From: Pseudomonas sp. EpS/L25 | Lineage (GTDB): Bacteria > Pseudomonadota > Gammaproteobacteria > Pseudomonadales > Pseudomonadaceae | Length of the DNA stretch: 64,000 nucleotides | Assembly: GCF_001512295.1 (NCBI RefSeq) | Contig: NZ_LNUP01000016.1 | Coordinates: forward strand, 186,001 to 250,000 | Direction of reading: 5' to 3' | Shown here: in pieces, positions 7,990-17,503 of the stretch | How positions within the stretch are numbered: the stretch's first letter is position 1 | How the letters are laid out: each line of letters opens with the position of its first letter | Notes under the pieces: model-generated | Databases searched by the model: none | What the model was told of the DNA's origin: nothing | Seen by the model: only the letters and a program-made list of their open reading frames with translations | Translations under genes and position numbers: made by a program

Positions 7990-8307
7990 ATGCTAAATCT
8001 ATCCCGCATTCTCCGAGTATCATCAGCTACCGTTTTTATGGTGGCACTTACTGGTTGTACGTCGATTCAAGGTGGCTTAGATCGCTTCGATGATTGGCTA
8101 GGCGAGCGGGGCTCGCATGATGGACGGTATGTGGCCACTTGCTACGAGCCTGGCAACACGTTCGACGATACGACCGCTCCGCCGTGTGAACGCAGTATCA
8201 GACGGCATTGCCCGAATGCCTTCAAGCAGCGGCGGTGGCTGAAACTACGGCTTCGTCATTGCTGGCTGAAGGCCGTACCTGCTCCAACAGGTGATCCTCG
8301 AACGTAG
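7990..8307 (+). CDS. Small lipoprotein, probably truncated
   Basis: The N-terminus (MLNLSRILRVSSATVFMVAL) ends in the lipobox ALTGC, so Cys23 should be lipidated. The next 50 residues look like a normal exported protein with two or more Cys. From about residue 75 the frame runs into the 3' end of the oppositely oriented integrase (they overlap at 8222-8307) and becomes Arg, Leu and Trp rich with no obvious design. This suggests that the original C-terminus was replaced when the integrase end came to lie here. The ATG at 7990 follows TTAGAA, a weak ribosome site. Function unknown. Confidence 0.5.
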   Translation: MLNLSRILRVSSATVFMVALTGCTSIQGGLDRFDDWLGERGSHDGRYVATCYEPGNTFDDTTAPPCERSIRRHCPNAFKQRRWLKLRLRHCWLKAVPAPTGDPRT

Positions 8308-9550
8308 TCAGGGCTTCCAGTAGCTGCTCCCGTGTGGGAGGCGCGTAGGAAAACGTCATCGAGCTATTGGTCGAGTGCTTCATCAGGTGCGCGATCGTAA
8401 ACGCATGCACGTTTAGGCGCGTCAGCGTGGTGGTAAAGGTGCGTCGCAGGTCGTGCATGGACCACGAGTGATCGCATGCTTCCCGAACGAGCTTGATGTG
8501 GTACTGCGGTGGACAGGCCACATGACCCGTCTTCGATTTGGCATAGCCGAACACGAAGTCGTTGATCCTCGCCGCGTAGCGCCGCTCTAAGATCGTGCGC
8601 GCCAGCGGCGCGAGCGGAAAGGTGTAGGACTGACCATTCTTGGTGTCCCGGAATGTCACCTCGTTCTTCTTGAAATCCACGTCGGTGCTCCACCGCAGTG
8701 TCGCGGACTCAATAGAACGGCTAGCCGTGATGAGCGTGAACAGGATGTAGTCGGCCACTACTGGCTTCAACGCTTCGCAGGCATACCACCACTTCACGAA
8801 ATAGGGCTTCGTCGTATCGAGAAATCCGCTACGCCGGTTCATCCGGCTCCAGCGCCGGGCAGTCTTGAGGATGGCAACCGGATTGGAGAAACCCACGTCG
8901 GCCAGACGATGCTTGCTGATCGCGTAGTTGTAGGCAGCCTGGAGATACTTGAAGTGCTGATTGATGGTGCGGGTTATGGGTGCCGGCTGGCCACCGCGCC
9001 GACGCTTGGCAAGCATGCGTGAGCCTACATCGAAGCGTGCTAGCACTTCATCCTGTGTGATCTCGCGGTATGGGCGCTTGAGCCAATTGGGCAGCACGAC
9101 CTTCACGATCTCGACCGTCTCATGCGATCTGCCGTCTGGCGTGCTCTTGAACGCCTGCCCCTCATGGCCACCGAAGTGCTTGATGGCTGCGTTAATGCTC
9201 TTCTTGGTATTGGGCCGATGCGAGACCTCGTTCCGGTATTCCAGGAAGAGTTCTCCGAGCGTGGCGTCGATAGGGCCTCGCTCACGCTCGGCGTAGGGAT
9301 CTTTGCCGTCCAGTAACTGCGCTTTCAAGAGCAGGGCTTTCTTTCGCGCCTGGTCCACAGTCATGGGGCCGTACTCTCCGAGCTTCCGCTTCGGCACTTT
9401 TTTGCCGACGCGGACCTGGAGATAGAACACCTTTTTGGTCGCTGAAACGCGCAGACCGAAGCCGGTCAATTCGTCGTCCATGTACAGCGTTTGCTCCCCA
9501 GCCGCGGCCGGCGGCAGGGACTTTACAAAGGACTGTGTGAGCTTGGGCAT
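8222..9550 (-). CDS. Tyrosine-family site-specific integrase
   Basis: A 442-residue integrase that cuts and joins element and chromosome att sites through a 3'-phosphotyrosine. ATG at 9550 is chosen because AGGAG stands about nine bases upstream; a longer frame from 9595 would run through the att-proximal repeats. The N-terminal 90 residues (MPKLTQSFVKSLPPA, then ELTGFGLRV) match the arm-binding DUF4102-like domain of P4/CP4-type integrases. A SAM-like core-binding domain follows. Catalytic residues are visible: Arg in TASRSIESATLRW, His-x-x-Arg in MHDLRRTFTT, His in LMKHSTN and the Tyr in MTFSYAPP. No frameshift or stop. It lies with its start facing the interrupted tRNA, the usual arrangement for islands, and is presumably the enzyme that inserted this region. 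Confidence 0.92.
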   Translation of the reverse strand: MPKLTQSFVKSLPPAAAGEQTLYMDDELTGFGLRVSATKKVFYLQVRVGKKVPKRKLGEYGPMTVDQARKKALLLKAQLLDGKDPYAERERGPIDATLGELFLEYRNEVSHRPNTKKSINAAIKHFGGHEGQAFKSTPDGRSHETVEIVKVVLPNWLKRPYREITQDEVLARFDVGSRMLAKRRRGGQPAPITRTINQHFKYLQAAYNYAISKHRLADVGFSNPVAILKTARRWSRMNRRSGFLDTTKPYFVKWWYACEALKPVVADYILFTLITASRSIESATLRWSTDVDFKKNEVTFRDTKNGQSYTFPLAPLARTILERRYAARINDFVFGYAKSKTGHVACPPQYHIKLVREACDHSWSMHDLRRTFTTTLTRLNVHAFTIAHLMKHSTNSSMTFSYAPPTREQLLEALTTFEDHLLEQVRPSASNDEAVVSATAAA

Positions 9551-9563
9551 CTTGGACTCCTCT

Positions 9564-9616
9564 AGGCTACGCGCAGCCAATCCCAGGCTACACATAGGCT
9601 ACACGCGGGCTACAAG
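9564..9616. repeat. Four AGGCTAC-type repeats before int
   Basis: Short direct repeats with core (A/G)GGCTAC occur at 9564, 9585, 9596 and 9607, mostly followed by AC or AA; the last three are spaced exactly 11 bases apart, one helical turn. They lie between the integrase start and the tRNA junction. This placement fits arm-type integrase sites or an autoregulatory operator. Inference only. Confidence 0.5.
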
Positions 9617-9636
9617 TTGATCGCAGCCCATCCAAG

Positions 9637-9726
9637 TCCAGTGCATTGTGGCGCACTGGAAAGTCATTCCAGAACAATGACTTAGCGCAAGAATAGTGAG
9701 CATTCCCAGCGCCTGCAAGGGCTTGC
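9637..9726. other. Cluster of inverted repeats at the element end
   Basis: Three perfect short inverted repeats stand in a row: TCCAGTGC (9637-9644) with GCACTGGA (9653-9660); AAGTCATT (9661-9668) with AATGACTT (9676-9683); and GCAAG with CTTGC (9715-9726). They lie in the 195 bases between the integrase start and the tRNA break, where recombination directionality factors or host bending proteins usually bind. Function inferred from position. Confidence 0.45.
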
Positions 9727-9745
9727 GAAATGCCACTCTAGATGC

Positions 9746-9784
9746 TTATGAGTCCTCTGCTCTAACCAACTGAGCTATAGGCCC
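9746..9784 (-). tRNA. 5' half of tRNA-Ile2 (CAU), interrupted
   Basis: Reading the minus strand from 9784, the sequence has a seven-base acceptor half, a complete D arm (GCTC with GAGC around AGTTGGTTA) and the 5' anticodon stem GAGGA. The loop CTCATAA carries anticodon CAU. Instead of the expected complementary stem TCCTT, the sequence changes to GCATCTAGAG, and no T arm or matching acceptor strand follows. The GAGGA-CTCATAA pattern fits the AUA-decoding tRNA-Ile2, whose C34 is modified to lysidine, rather than elongator tRNA-Met. This gene follows rpoD in Pseudomonas. The break is the insertion point of the island. As it stands this half cannot make a tRNA. Confidence 0.75.
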
Positions 9785-9841
9785 TATAGCGCGGTGGAGT
9801 ATACCGGGGTGGGGGAGGATCGCCAAACCCTTGTCGGGCAT

Positions 9842-9869
9842 AAAAAAACCGGAGCCTGGGCTCCGGTTT
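9842..9869 (-). terminator. rpoD terminator
   Basis: Nine-base-pair stem ACCGGAGCC/GGCTCCGGT (9848-9856, 9859-9867) followed on the minus strand by seven T. It begins about 20 bases after the rpoD stop and before the tRNA. Confidence 0.9.
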
Positions 9870-9888
9870 GTGGTGCAGCGAGGGCGCC

Positions 9889-11742
<1,854 letters not shown>

Positions 11743-11819
11743 AGGTACCCTTCCACTGAAGGCTTAGGCGGGCAAAAATAAGCTGAACATTATAGCCGGT
11801 TAGACGGTGTCCGTGCTAG

Positions 11820-13727
11820 TTAGGTCACGGTGCCCGCTGGACGGCTAAGGAGTTCGCGTAGGCGGTCCTTGTCTTCGGAGCTCAGCTCGCTCTGTCGCGC
11901 CTTGCGTAGGAGTTGCTCCAGCGAGCGATCACGCTGGCTGGCGGCTAACCTCGTTATGGTGTCGAAAAACTGTTGTTCAAGGTTATCGCCGGCGATCAGC
12001 CATTCTTTTTCCGCCAAGGCGCGCAAGAGCCGTCCCTGTTCGGTGCCGTGCCAGCGAGCGATGAGTGCCAGGGTGCTCTGCCCCGGTTTCTTCTGCAGCG
12101 CCTCGACCAAGGCGACCAATAGCTGGGCGTACTGATCGCTTTCCTCGGCCAGGTTGCGGGCATCCTGCACCGCCTGGGCCAGGGTCGGGTGATGCAGCAG
12201 GCTGCGCAGCGCGGCCAGTACGGGGGTTTCCACCTTGACCGGCGGCTGGCGCGGGATACGTTCACCGCCGCCCTTGCCATTGAAGTCCTTTTTCCAGCCC
12301 TTGCCGTCGCGCCCTCCCTTGCCATCGCGGCGTGGCGTCCATTGCTGCTGTGCCGGCGCTTCCTCGGCATGGGCGTAGGCGTAGTCACCATAGTCCATGG
12401 GCGGGGCGTCCTGCGGCGGGGCGGCCGGTGCCAGCTGGCTCAGGGCGTCGTTGCCGAGGCCGGTGAGCTCGCTCAGGCGCTGGCGCATCAGCAGGCGCAG
12501 GTTGTTGCCCGGAATCTTCTCGATCAGCGGGGCTGCCAGGGTGGCCAGGTGTGCCTTGCCCTCCAGGGTGGCCGGGTCCGCCTCGATCATCAGTTGCTGG
12601 AAGAAATACTCGGCCAGCGGCTGCGCCTGCTGGACGAAGCGCGCCTGGAAGGCGTCCGCGCCCTCGGCGCGCACCAGGCTGTCCGGGTCCTCGCCCTCGG
12701 GCAGAAAGAGGAAGCGTACGCGGAAGCCGTCCTTGAGCACCGGCAGGGCCGATTCCAGCGCGCGCCAGGCGGCGCTGCGACCGGCCTGGTCGCCGTCGAA
12801 GCAGAACAGGATGCTCGGCACGATGCGGAACAGCCGCTTGATGTGCTCTTCGCTGGTGGCGGTGCCCAGGGTCGCGACGGCGTTACGGATGCCTTGCTGG
12901 GCCAGGGCGATGACGTCCATGTAGCCTTCCACGACGAGGATCTCGTCCAGGTCGCGGTTGTGCTTGCGCGCCTCGAACAGCCCGTAGAGCTCCTGGCCCT
13001 TGTGGAACACCGGGGTTTCCGGCGAGTTGAGGTACTTGGGCTTGTCGTCGCCCAGCACCCGGCCGCCGAAGGCGATGACCCGGCCACGGCTGTCGCGGAT
13101 CGGGAAGATCACCCGGTCGCGGAAGCGGTCGTACTTCTTGCCGCTCTCGGCGTTTTCCACCAGCAGGCCGGCGTCGAGCATGGCCTTCTGCTGCAGGTCG
13201 TCGCCGCCCAGGTGCTTGCCCAGGTTGTCCCAGCCCGGTGGGGCGAAGCCCAGGCCGAAATCGCGGGCGATCTCGCCGGTGAGGCCGCGCTTCTTCAGGT
13301 AGTCCACCGCGGCCTGGCGCTTGGGATGGTTGCGCAGCGCCAGGCGATAGTACTCGGCAGCGGCAGCTAGCAACGGGTAGAGCGGCGAATCCGTGGGTTG
13401 CCGTGGCTTGCGCCGGCCGCCGCTCTCTTCGCGCGGTACGTCCACGCCAGCCTTCTTGGCCAGCTCCTCGACCGCCTCGGGGAATTCGAGGTTGTCGTGG
13501 TCCATGATGAAGCCCAGGGCGTTGCCGCCGGCGCCGCAGCCGAAGCAGTAGTAGAACTGCTTGTCGGGGCTGACGCTGAAGGAGGGCGTCTTCTCGTTAT
13601 GGAAGGGGCAGCAGGCCATCCAGTTCTTGCCGGCCTTCTTGAGCTTCACCCGCGCGCCCACCACCTCGACGATGTCGGTGCGGTTGAGCAGGTCGTCGAT
13701 GAAGCCTTGCGGGATGAGTCCGGCCAT
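11820..13727 (-). CDS. dnaG: DNA primase DnaG
   Basis: A 635-residue primase making RNA primers for replication. The N-terminal CHC2 zinc finger is intact (CPFHNEKTPSF, then FYYCFGCGAGG, about residues 38-68). The catalytic TOPRIM domain follows, with VEGYMDVIALAQQGI and the metal-binding FDGDQAG near residues 265-315. The C-terminal 140 residues form the DnaB helicase-interaction domain. A Gly, Lys and Arg-rich linker (about residues 455-485) precedes it, a common variable joint. It sits between rpsU (upstream) and rpoD (downstream) on the same strand, the classic rpsU-dnaG-rpoD operon. A terminator behind rpsU lies in the gap, so dnaG expression probably depends on read-through or its own promoter. 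Confidence 0.97.
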   Translation of the reverse strand: MAGLIPQGFIDDLLNRTDIVEVVGARVKLKKAGKNWMACCPFHNEKTPSFSVSPDKQFYYCFGCGAGGNALGFIMDHDNLEFPEAVEELAKKAGVDVPREESGGRRKPRQPTDSPLYPLLAAAAEYYRLALRNHPKRQAAVDYLKKRGLTGEIARDFGLGFAPPGWDNLGKHLGGDDLQQKAMLDAGLLVENAESGKKYDRFRDRVIFPIRDSRGRVIAFGGRVLGDDKPKYLNSPETPVFHKGQELYGLFEARKHNRDLDEILVVEGYMDVIALAQQGIRNAVATLGTATSEEHIKRLFRIVPSILFCFDGDQAGRSAAWRALESALPVLKDGFRVRFLFLPEGEDPDSLVRAEGADAFQARFVQQAQPLAEYFFQQLMIEADPATLEGKAHLATLAAPLIEKIPGNNLRLLMRQRLSELTGLGNDALSQLAPAAPPQDAPPMDYGDYAYAHAEEAPAQQQWTPRRDGKGGRDGKGWKKDFNGKGGGERIPRQPPVKVETPVLAALRSLLHHPTLAQAVQDARNLAEESDQYAQLLVALVEALQKKPGQSTLALIARWHGTEQGRLLRALAEKEWLIAGDNLEQQFFDTITRLAASQRDRSLEQLLRKARQSELSSEDKDRLRELLSRPAGTVT

Positions 13728-13828
13728 GGTCTGCGTCTGGATGGAGGAGCGAGTGGCGGAAGGTGGAGCGAGGAGGGCAGTCTAGCGCCAGCGGGTGTCT
13801 AGGGCGAAGTGGGAATGCCAGAAACGAA

Positions 13829-13851
13829 CAACCCGACCAGAGGTCGGGTTG
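13829..13851 (-). terminator. Hairpin behind rpsU
   Basis: Perfect ten-base stem CAACCCGACC/GGTCGGGTTG with a three-base loop, 28 bases after the rpsU stop. The following T run is poor, which fits the partial terminator known between rpsU and dnaG in other bacteria. Confidence 0.8.
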
Positions 13852-13878
13852 CTTGTGACGCCAGGAGAGCGCTGTAAC

Positions 13879-14094
13879 TCAGTACAGACGCTCGCGACGG
13901 CGCTGCTCGCGCTGTACTTTCTTGGCGTGGCGCTTGACCGCGGCGGCAGCTTTACGCTTGCGCTCGGCGGTGGGCTTTTCGTAGAACTCGCGGCTACGAA
14001 CTTCGGCCAGTACACCGGCCTTCTCGCAGGAACGCTTGAAACGACGCAGCGCTACGTCGAAGGGTTCGTTTTCTTTGACTTTGACGTTGGGCAT
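13879..14094 (-). CDS. rpsU: Ribosomal protein bS21
   Basis: A 71-residue 30S protein, very basic, starting [20 protein letters not shown] and ending in Arg-rich [11 protein letters not shown]-type sequence. This is the usual length and sequence of bS21, which helps mRNA binding near the 16S 3' end. It is the first gene of the rpsU-dnaG-rpoD group and is divergent from tsaD; the 205-base gap between them must contain both promoters. Confidence 0.97.
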   Translation of the reverse strand: MPNVKVKENEPFDVALRRFKRSCEKAGVLAEVRSREFYEKPTAERKRKAAAAVKRHAKKVQREQRRRERLY

Positions 14095-14299
14095 CCAGGT
14101 CGTACCTTCAAATTTACCGAGGTTTAATCCAACGCTAGCGGCAAAAGGGCACGGGAAGCGTCGGTTTTTAAGGGTTGCGGATAGTAACGCTTCAACCGCC
14201 CTGCTGCCAAGCCCCGGCGGACGAAAAGCGCTGGCCGGTGCTGGAAGCGGCGCTTATCATGCGCAGCCTGACATTCTATACCCTCGAAGGCTTATCTCC

Positions 14300-15325
14300 A
14301 TGCGTGTTCTGGGACTGGAAACGTCCTGCGATGAAACCGGCGTCGCGCTCTACGACAGCGAACGGGGCCTACTGGCCGATGCGCTGTTCAGCCAGATCGA
14401 TCTGCACCGCGTCTATGGCGGCGTGGTACCGGAGCTGGCCTCGCGCGATCACGTCAAACGCATGCTGCCGCTGATCCGCGAAGTGCTGGGCGCGGCGGGC
14501 AGCCGCCCGGACGAGGTGGACGCCATCGCCTACACCGCCGGCCCCGGTCTGGTCGGCGCCCTGCTGGTGGGGGCGGCCTGTGCCCAGGCGCTGGCCCTGG
14601 CCTGGGGCGTACCGGCCCTGGGCGTGCACCATATGGAAGGCCATCTGCTGGCGCCCATGCTCGAAGAGACACCGCCGCAGTTTCCCTTCGTCGCCCTGCT
14701 GGTGTCCGGTGGCCACACCCAGCTGGTGCAGGTCGATGGCATCGGCCGCTACACCGTGCTGGGCGAATCCCTGGACGATGCCGCCGGCGAGGCCTTCGAC
14801 AAGACCGCCAAGCTGCTGGGGCTAAGTTATCCGGGCGGACCTGAGATCGCCCGCCTGGCCGAGCGCGGCGTGGCGGGTCGCTTCGTCTTCCCGCGGCCCA
14901 TGACCGATCGGCCGGGTCTGGAATTCAGCTTCAGCGGCCTGAAGACCTTCACCCTCACCACCTGGCAGCGCTGCCAGGCGGCCGGTGACGACAGCGAGCA
15001 GACCCGCTGCGACATCGCCCTGGCGTTCCAGACGGCGGTGGTCGAGACCCTGGCGATCAAGTGCAAGCGCGCCCTGAAGCAGGCCGGGCTCAAGTCGCTG
15101 GTGATCGCCGGTGGTGTCAGTGCCAACCGTGCGCTGCGCGAGACGCTGGAGCAGATGCTCGGTGAGCTGGGTGGTCACGTCTTCTATGCCCGACCACGCT
15201 TTTGCACCGACAATGGCGCCATGATCGCCTACGCCGGTTGTCAGCGGCTGCTGGCCGGCCAGCACGAGGGGCCGGCCATCGCCGTCAAGGCGCGCTGGCC
15301 CATGGAGCAATTGGCGGCGCTCTGA
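14300..15325 (+). CDS. tsaD: tRNA N6-adenosine threonylcarbamoyltransferase TsaD
   Basis: A 341-residue enzyme that, with TsaB and TsaE, transfers the threonylcarbamoyl group to A37 of tRNAs reading ANN codons. ATG at 14300 begins [19 protein letters not shown], the standard ASKHA N-terminus; the longer upstream frame is not conserved in character. The metal-binding HHMEGH (about residues 111-116) and the nucleotide-binding VSGGHTQL and IAGGVSANR motifs are present. Divergent from rpsU, as in other gammaproteobacteria. Formerly called gcp or ygjD. Confidence 0.97.
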   Translation: MRVLGLETSCDETGVALYDSERGLLADALFSQIDLHRVYGGVVPELASRDHVKRMLPLIREVLGAAGSRPDEVDAIAYTAGPGLVGALLVGAACAQALALAWGVPALGVHHMEGHLLAPMLEETPPQFPFVALLVSGGHTQLVQVDGIGRYTVLGESLDDAAGEAFDKTAKLLGLSYPGGPEIARLAERGVAGRFVFPRPMTDRPGLEFSFSGLKTFTLTTWQRCQAAGDDSEQTRCDIALAFQTAVVETLAIKCKRALKQAGLKSLVIAGGVSANRALRETLEQMLGELGGHVFYARPRFCTDNGAMIAYAGCQRLLAGQHEGPAIAVKARWPMEQLAAL

Positions 15326-15370
15326 GACGGGTGGAGGGCGTAGCGGGGCAATCCCTAAGCGGCACCGGGG

Positions 15371-15940
15371 TCAAAAATGACGCTCGGTGCCCTGACGCAG
15401 GGCGCGCAGATTGTGCCGGTGGCGAATCAGGATGAGCAGGGCGAGCAGCAGCATCGGTGCCAGCAGGTCCGGGCGTTGCCAGGCGAACAGCGGCAGGATG
15501 CCCAGCACGGCGATCAGCGACGCCAGGGAGGCGATGCGCAGGGCGGCGAACACCGCAGCCCAGAGGACCAGGCCCAGCAGGGCAGCCGGTGGATAGAGCC
15601 CCAGCAGCAGGCCGGCCGCCGTGGCCACGCCCTTGCCACCCCTGAAGTGAAAGTACAGCGGATAGAGGTGGCCGACCACGGCGGCCAGCCCGATCCAGGC
15701 CTGCTGCAGTGGGGAGAGTCCCAGCTGCTGGGCGATGAGCACCGGAACGAGGCTCTTGGCCAGGTCGCCGGCCAGGGTTAGCAGCGCCAGCTTGCGTCCG
15801 GCCAGGCGTAGCATGTTGCTGGCGCCTGGATTGCCGGAGCCATCGTGACGCGGGTCGCGGGTGCCGAACAGGCGACTGAGCAGCACGGCGAAGGACAGCG
15901 AGCCCAGGAGGTAGGCCAGCAGGAGCAGCAGCCAGAACAT
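15371..15940 (-). CDS. plsY: Glycerol-3-phosphate acyltransferase PlsY
   Basis: A 189-residue inner-membrane enzyme that moves an acyl group from acyl-phosphate to glycerol-3-phosphate, the first step of phospholipid synthesis. ATG at 15940 gives [20 protein letters not shown]. The three PlsY active-site motifs are visible: SGNPGASN near residues 35-42, [17 protein letters not shown] near 91-107, and a late RHRHNLRAL loop near the C-terminus. About five membrane spans are predicted. Divergent from folB, 109 bases away; convergent with tsaD. Confidence 0.95.
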   Translation of the reverse strand: MFWLLLLLAYLLGSLSFAVLLSRLFGTRDPRHDGSGNPGASNMLRLAGRKLALLTLAGDLAKSLVPVLIAQQLGLSPLQQAWIGLAAVVGHLYPLYFHFRGGKGVATAAGLLLGLYPPAALLGLVLWAAVFAALRIASLASLIAVLGILPLFAWQRPDLLAPMLLLALLILIRHRHNLRALRQGTERHF

Positions 15941-16049
15941 GGTAGGGTTCCGCGCCAGAATATGGTTCGATTCTACCGACAGCCCGCCGCTCGACGATAG
16001 GCCGGCGGCGACGATCAACAGAGCACGGCAAAGGTGCGAGGCAAAGGCA

Positions 16050-16403
16050 GTGGACAAGGTTTTCATCGAGGGGCTGGAGGTCGACACCGTGATAGGGGTG
16101 TACGACTGGGAGCGTGACATCCGCCAGTGCCTGCGCATCGATCTCACCATGGGTTGGGACATCCGTCCGGCTGCCGAGCACGACGAACTCGAACATACCC
16201 TGAATTATGCGGCGGTGGCCGAGCGCATCACCGCCTTCGCCCATGAAACGGCTTTCGAACTGGTCGAGACCTTCGCCGAGCGTCTGGCCGCCTTGCTGCA
16301 GGCCGAATTCTGCCTGCCCTGGCTGCGCCTGCGCATCACCAAGCCCGGCGCGGTGCCGACCGCCCGTGGCGTGGGCGTGGAGATCGAGCGAGGCCAGGCG
16401 TGA
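16050..16403 (+). CDS. folB: Dihydroneopterin aldolase FolB
   Basis: A 117-residue enzyme of folate synthesis that splits 7,8-dihydroneopterin to hydroxymethyl-dihydropterin and glycolaldehyde. The proposed start is GTG at 16050, giving [21 protein letters not shown], the conserved N-terminus; the longer frame from 15939 overlaps the plsY promoter. The conserved Glu of FIEGLEV, the YDWER segment and the C-terminal [17 protein letters not shown] pattern are present. It overlaps folK by four bases, so the two consecutive pathway enzymes are translationally coupled. Confidence 0.95.
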   Translation: MDKVFIEGLEVDTVIGVYDWERDIRQCLRIDLTMGWDIRPAAEHDELEHTLNYAAVAERITAFAHETAFELVETFAERLAALLQAEFCLPWLRLRITKPGAVPTARGVGVEIERGQA

Positions 16404-16933
16404 CCCGCGTCTACCTGGGGCTGGGAAGCAACGTCCAGCGCGAGCAACACCTGGGCATGGCCCTGGATGAGCTTGCGACGCTGCTGACCAATCTGCAGTG
16501 CTCGCCGGTGTTCGAGAGTGAGGCGGTGGGCATTCGCAGTGCGCCCTTCCTCAATCTGGTCGTCGCGGGCGACACCGACCTGGATCCCGCTACCCTGGGT
16601 CGGGCGCTCAAGGCCATCGAGACCCGCAGTGGGCGCTATGCGCCGGATCGCCAGGGCCTGCCGCTGGACATCGATATCCTGCTCCACGGCGAGCTGAGCG
16701 GCGAGGTCGCCGGCCTGACCCTGCCGCGGGCCGAGATCCTGCGCAATGCCTTCGTGCTCTGGCCCTTGGCGCTGCTGGCCGGTGAACGGCGGCACCCGAG
16801 CGATGGCCGCCGCTTCGACGAGTTGTGGCAGGAGATGCGTGGCCAGACCACCCAGGTGTTGCGCCCGGTGTCCTTCCTCTGGCAGGGGATTGATCTCACA
16901 CCGGAGGCGTTGCTCGGCGCCAACCTGTCGTAG
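16400..16933 (+). CDS. folK: HPPK, 6-hydroxymethyl-dihydropterin pyrophosphokinase
   Basis: A 177-residue kinase that pyrophosphorylates the FolB product. It starts with GTG at 16400 inside the folB stop. Family marks are the N-terminal RVYLGLGSNVQRE, ESEAVGIRSAPFLNLVV, the signature region with RYAPDRQGLPLDIDILLHG (acidic pair binding Mg-ATP) and LTLPRAEILRNAFVLWPLA. Slightly longer than the E. coli enzyme (159). Two repeat elements follow it before the convergent cca gene. Confidence 0.95.
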   Translation: MTRVYLGLGSNVQREQHLGMALDELATLLTNLQCSPVFESEAVGIRSAPFLNLVVAGDTDLDPATLGRALKAIETRSGRYAPDRQGLPLDIDILLHGELSGEVAGLTLPRAEILRNAFVLWPLALLAGERRHPSDGRRFDELWQEMRGQTTQVLRPVSFLWQGIDLTPEALLGANLS

Positions 16934-16972
16934 CGCCTTGCTGTTGGGTTTCCGGCTTCGGCTTCCGGGAGC

Positions 16973-17230
16973 ATCGCGGCCATGGGCCGCTCCTACAGGA
17001 AGAGGTACGCCGGTTTGACGTGATCTTTGCCGTGGTTAATGAAACCGAACGCCTGCTCGGATAGCCCCCTCTCCCCTCGGGAGAGGGTTGGGGTGAGGGC
17101 TTCCTCGCCACCAAGTCTCCAGTGGAAAAGGCTGCGCCGTTTTCCACGCTACGTGAGGTATCCCCACAGCGATAGGAAAGTTGCTCCTACAGCTACACCT
17201 GTGCCCGTAGGAGCGGCCCATGGCCGCGAT
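16973..17230. repeat. Repeat family R2, copy 1 (between folK and cca)
   Basis: A 258-base non-coding unit with perfect 24-base terminal inverted repeats beginning ATCGCGGCCATGGGCCGCTC. It contains an internal hairpin (CCCTCTCCC with GGGAGAGGG around 17065-17090) and a GTGGAAAAGG/CCGTTTTCCAC inverted pair. Copies occur at 38783-38995 and, nearly identical but inverted, at 59907-60161. All lie between convergent genes, so they may act as two-way terminators or nucleoid-protein sites. It resembles a non-autonomous mobile repeat (MITE or REP-type). Confidence 0.85.
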
Positions 17231-17295
17231 ATACGAGGGCTCCAAGCGGGCTCGGTCCAGCAACGTTGGGGGCTTCGCTGCGCTCAGCGTCAACC

Positions 17296-17503
17296 TAAGA
17301 ACCTGTTCACGATCTGCTGCGCGTCGGCCAAACGGTGTTGAAAGCGGCCTGGGTCGCCAGCCCGGCCTAGGTTGGCCCTGCCGCAATGCTCATTTACCAC
17401 TCGTCAACCCGAGCGCGGGTCCGTTCCGCTTCCTCAGCTATTTTCGCGGGGGCCGCCTAGGCCTTGTTTGTCGCTAGCTCGGGAGATCGTGAACAGGTTC
17501 TAA
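17296..17503. repeat. Repeat family R1, copy A (at the cca stop codon)
   Basis: About 205 bases bounded by perfect 18-base inverted repeats AGAACCTGTTCACGATCT (17298-17315) and its complement (17484-17501), flanked on both sides by CTAAG-like sequence. The interior holds TGCTGCGCGTCGGCCAAACG, shared with copies at 23876-24088, 26546-26748 and 35502-35579. Its right end supplies the TAG stop of cca. It has no coding capacity and looks like a MITE. Confidence 0.85.

Larger units (their letters stand above)
1..9745. mobile_element. Integrase-proximal end of an integrative element in tRNA-Ile2
   Basis: Seen: the region is more A+T rich than the rest of the window, is full of unknown genes and transposon debris, and ends at a tRNA gene that loses homology in mid-anticodon loop at 9746. 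A complete tyrosine integrase (8222-9550) lies next to that junction, with short repeats and hairpins between it and the tRNA. To the right, rpoD and all following genes keep normal Pseudomonas order. Inference: an element entered the chromosome at the tRNA and extends leftwards beyond position 1. I found no second tRNA half or other att copy inside the window, so the element's left limit and total size are unknown. The many broken insertion sequences suggest an old or decaying island, although the integrase itself is uninterrupted. Confidence 0.75.

Noticed and set aside
9700-9784. Group I intron or split-tRNA interpretation of the broken tRNA-Ile2
   Set aside because: tRNA-Ile(CAU) introns occur in some proteobacteria, but I see no intron core pairing and no 3' tRNA half on the minus strand downstream, while an integrase is adjacent.
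9746-9784. Elongator tRNA-Met
   Set aside because: The anticodon is CAU too, but the anticodon stem GAGGA and acceptor GGGCCTA fit the tRNA-Ile2 pattern better than Pseudomonas tRNA-Met.
16973-17501. CRISPR array
   Set aside because: The repeats are two different palindromic units of 200-260 bases, not short regularly spaced repeats, and no cas genes are present.
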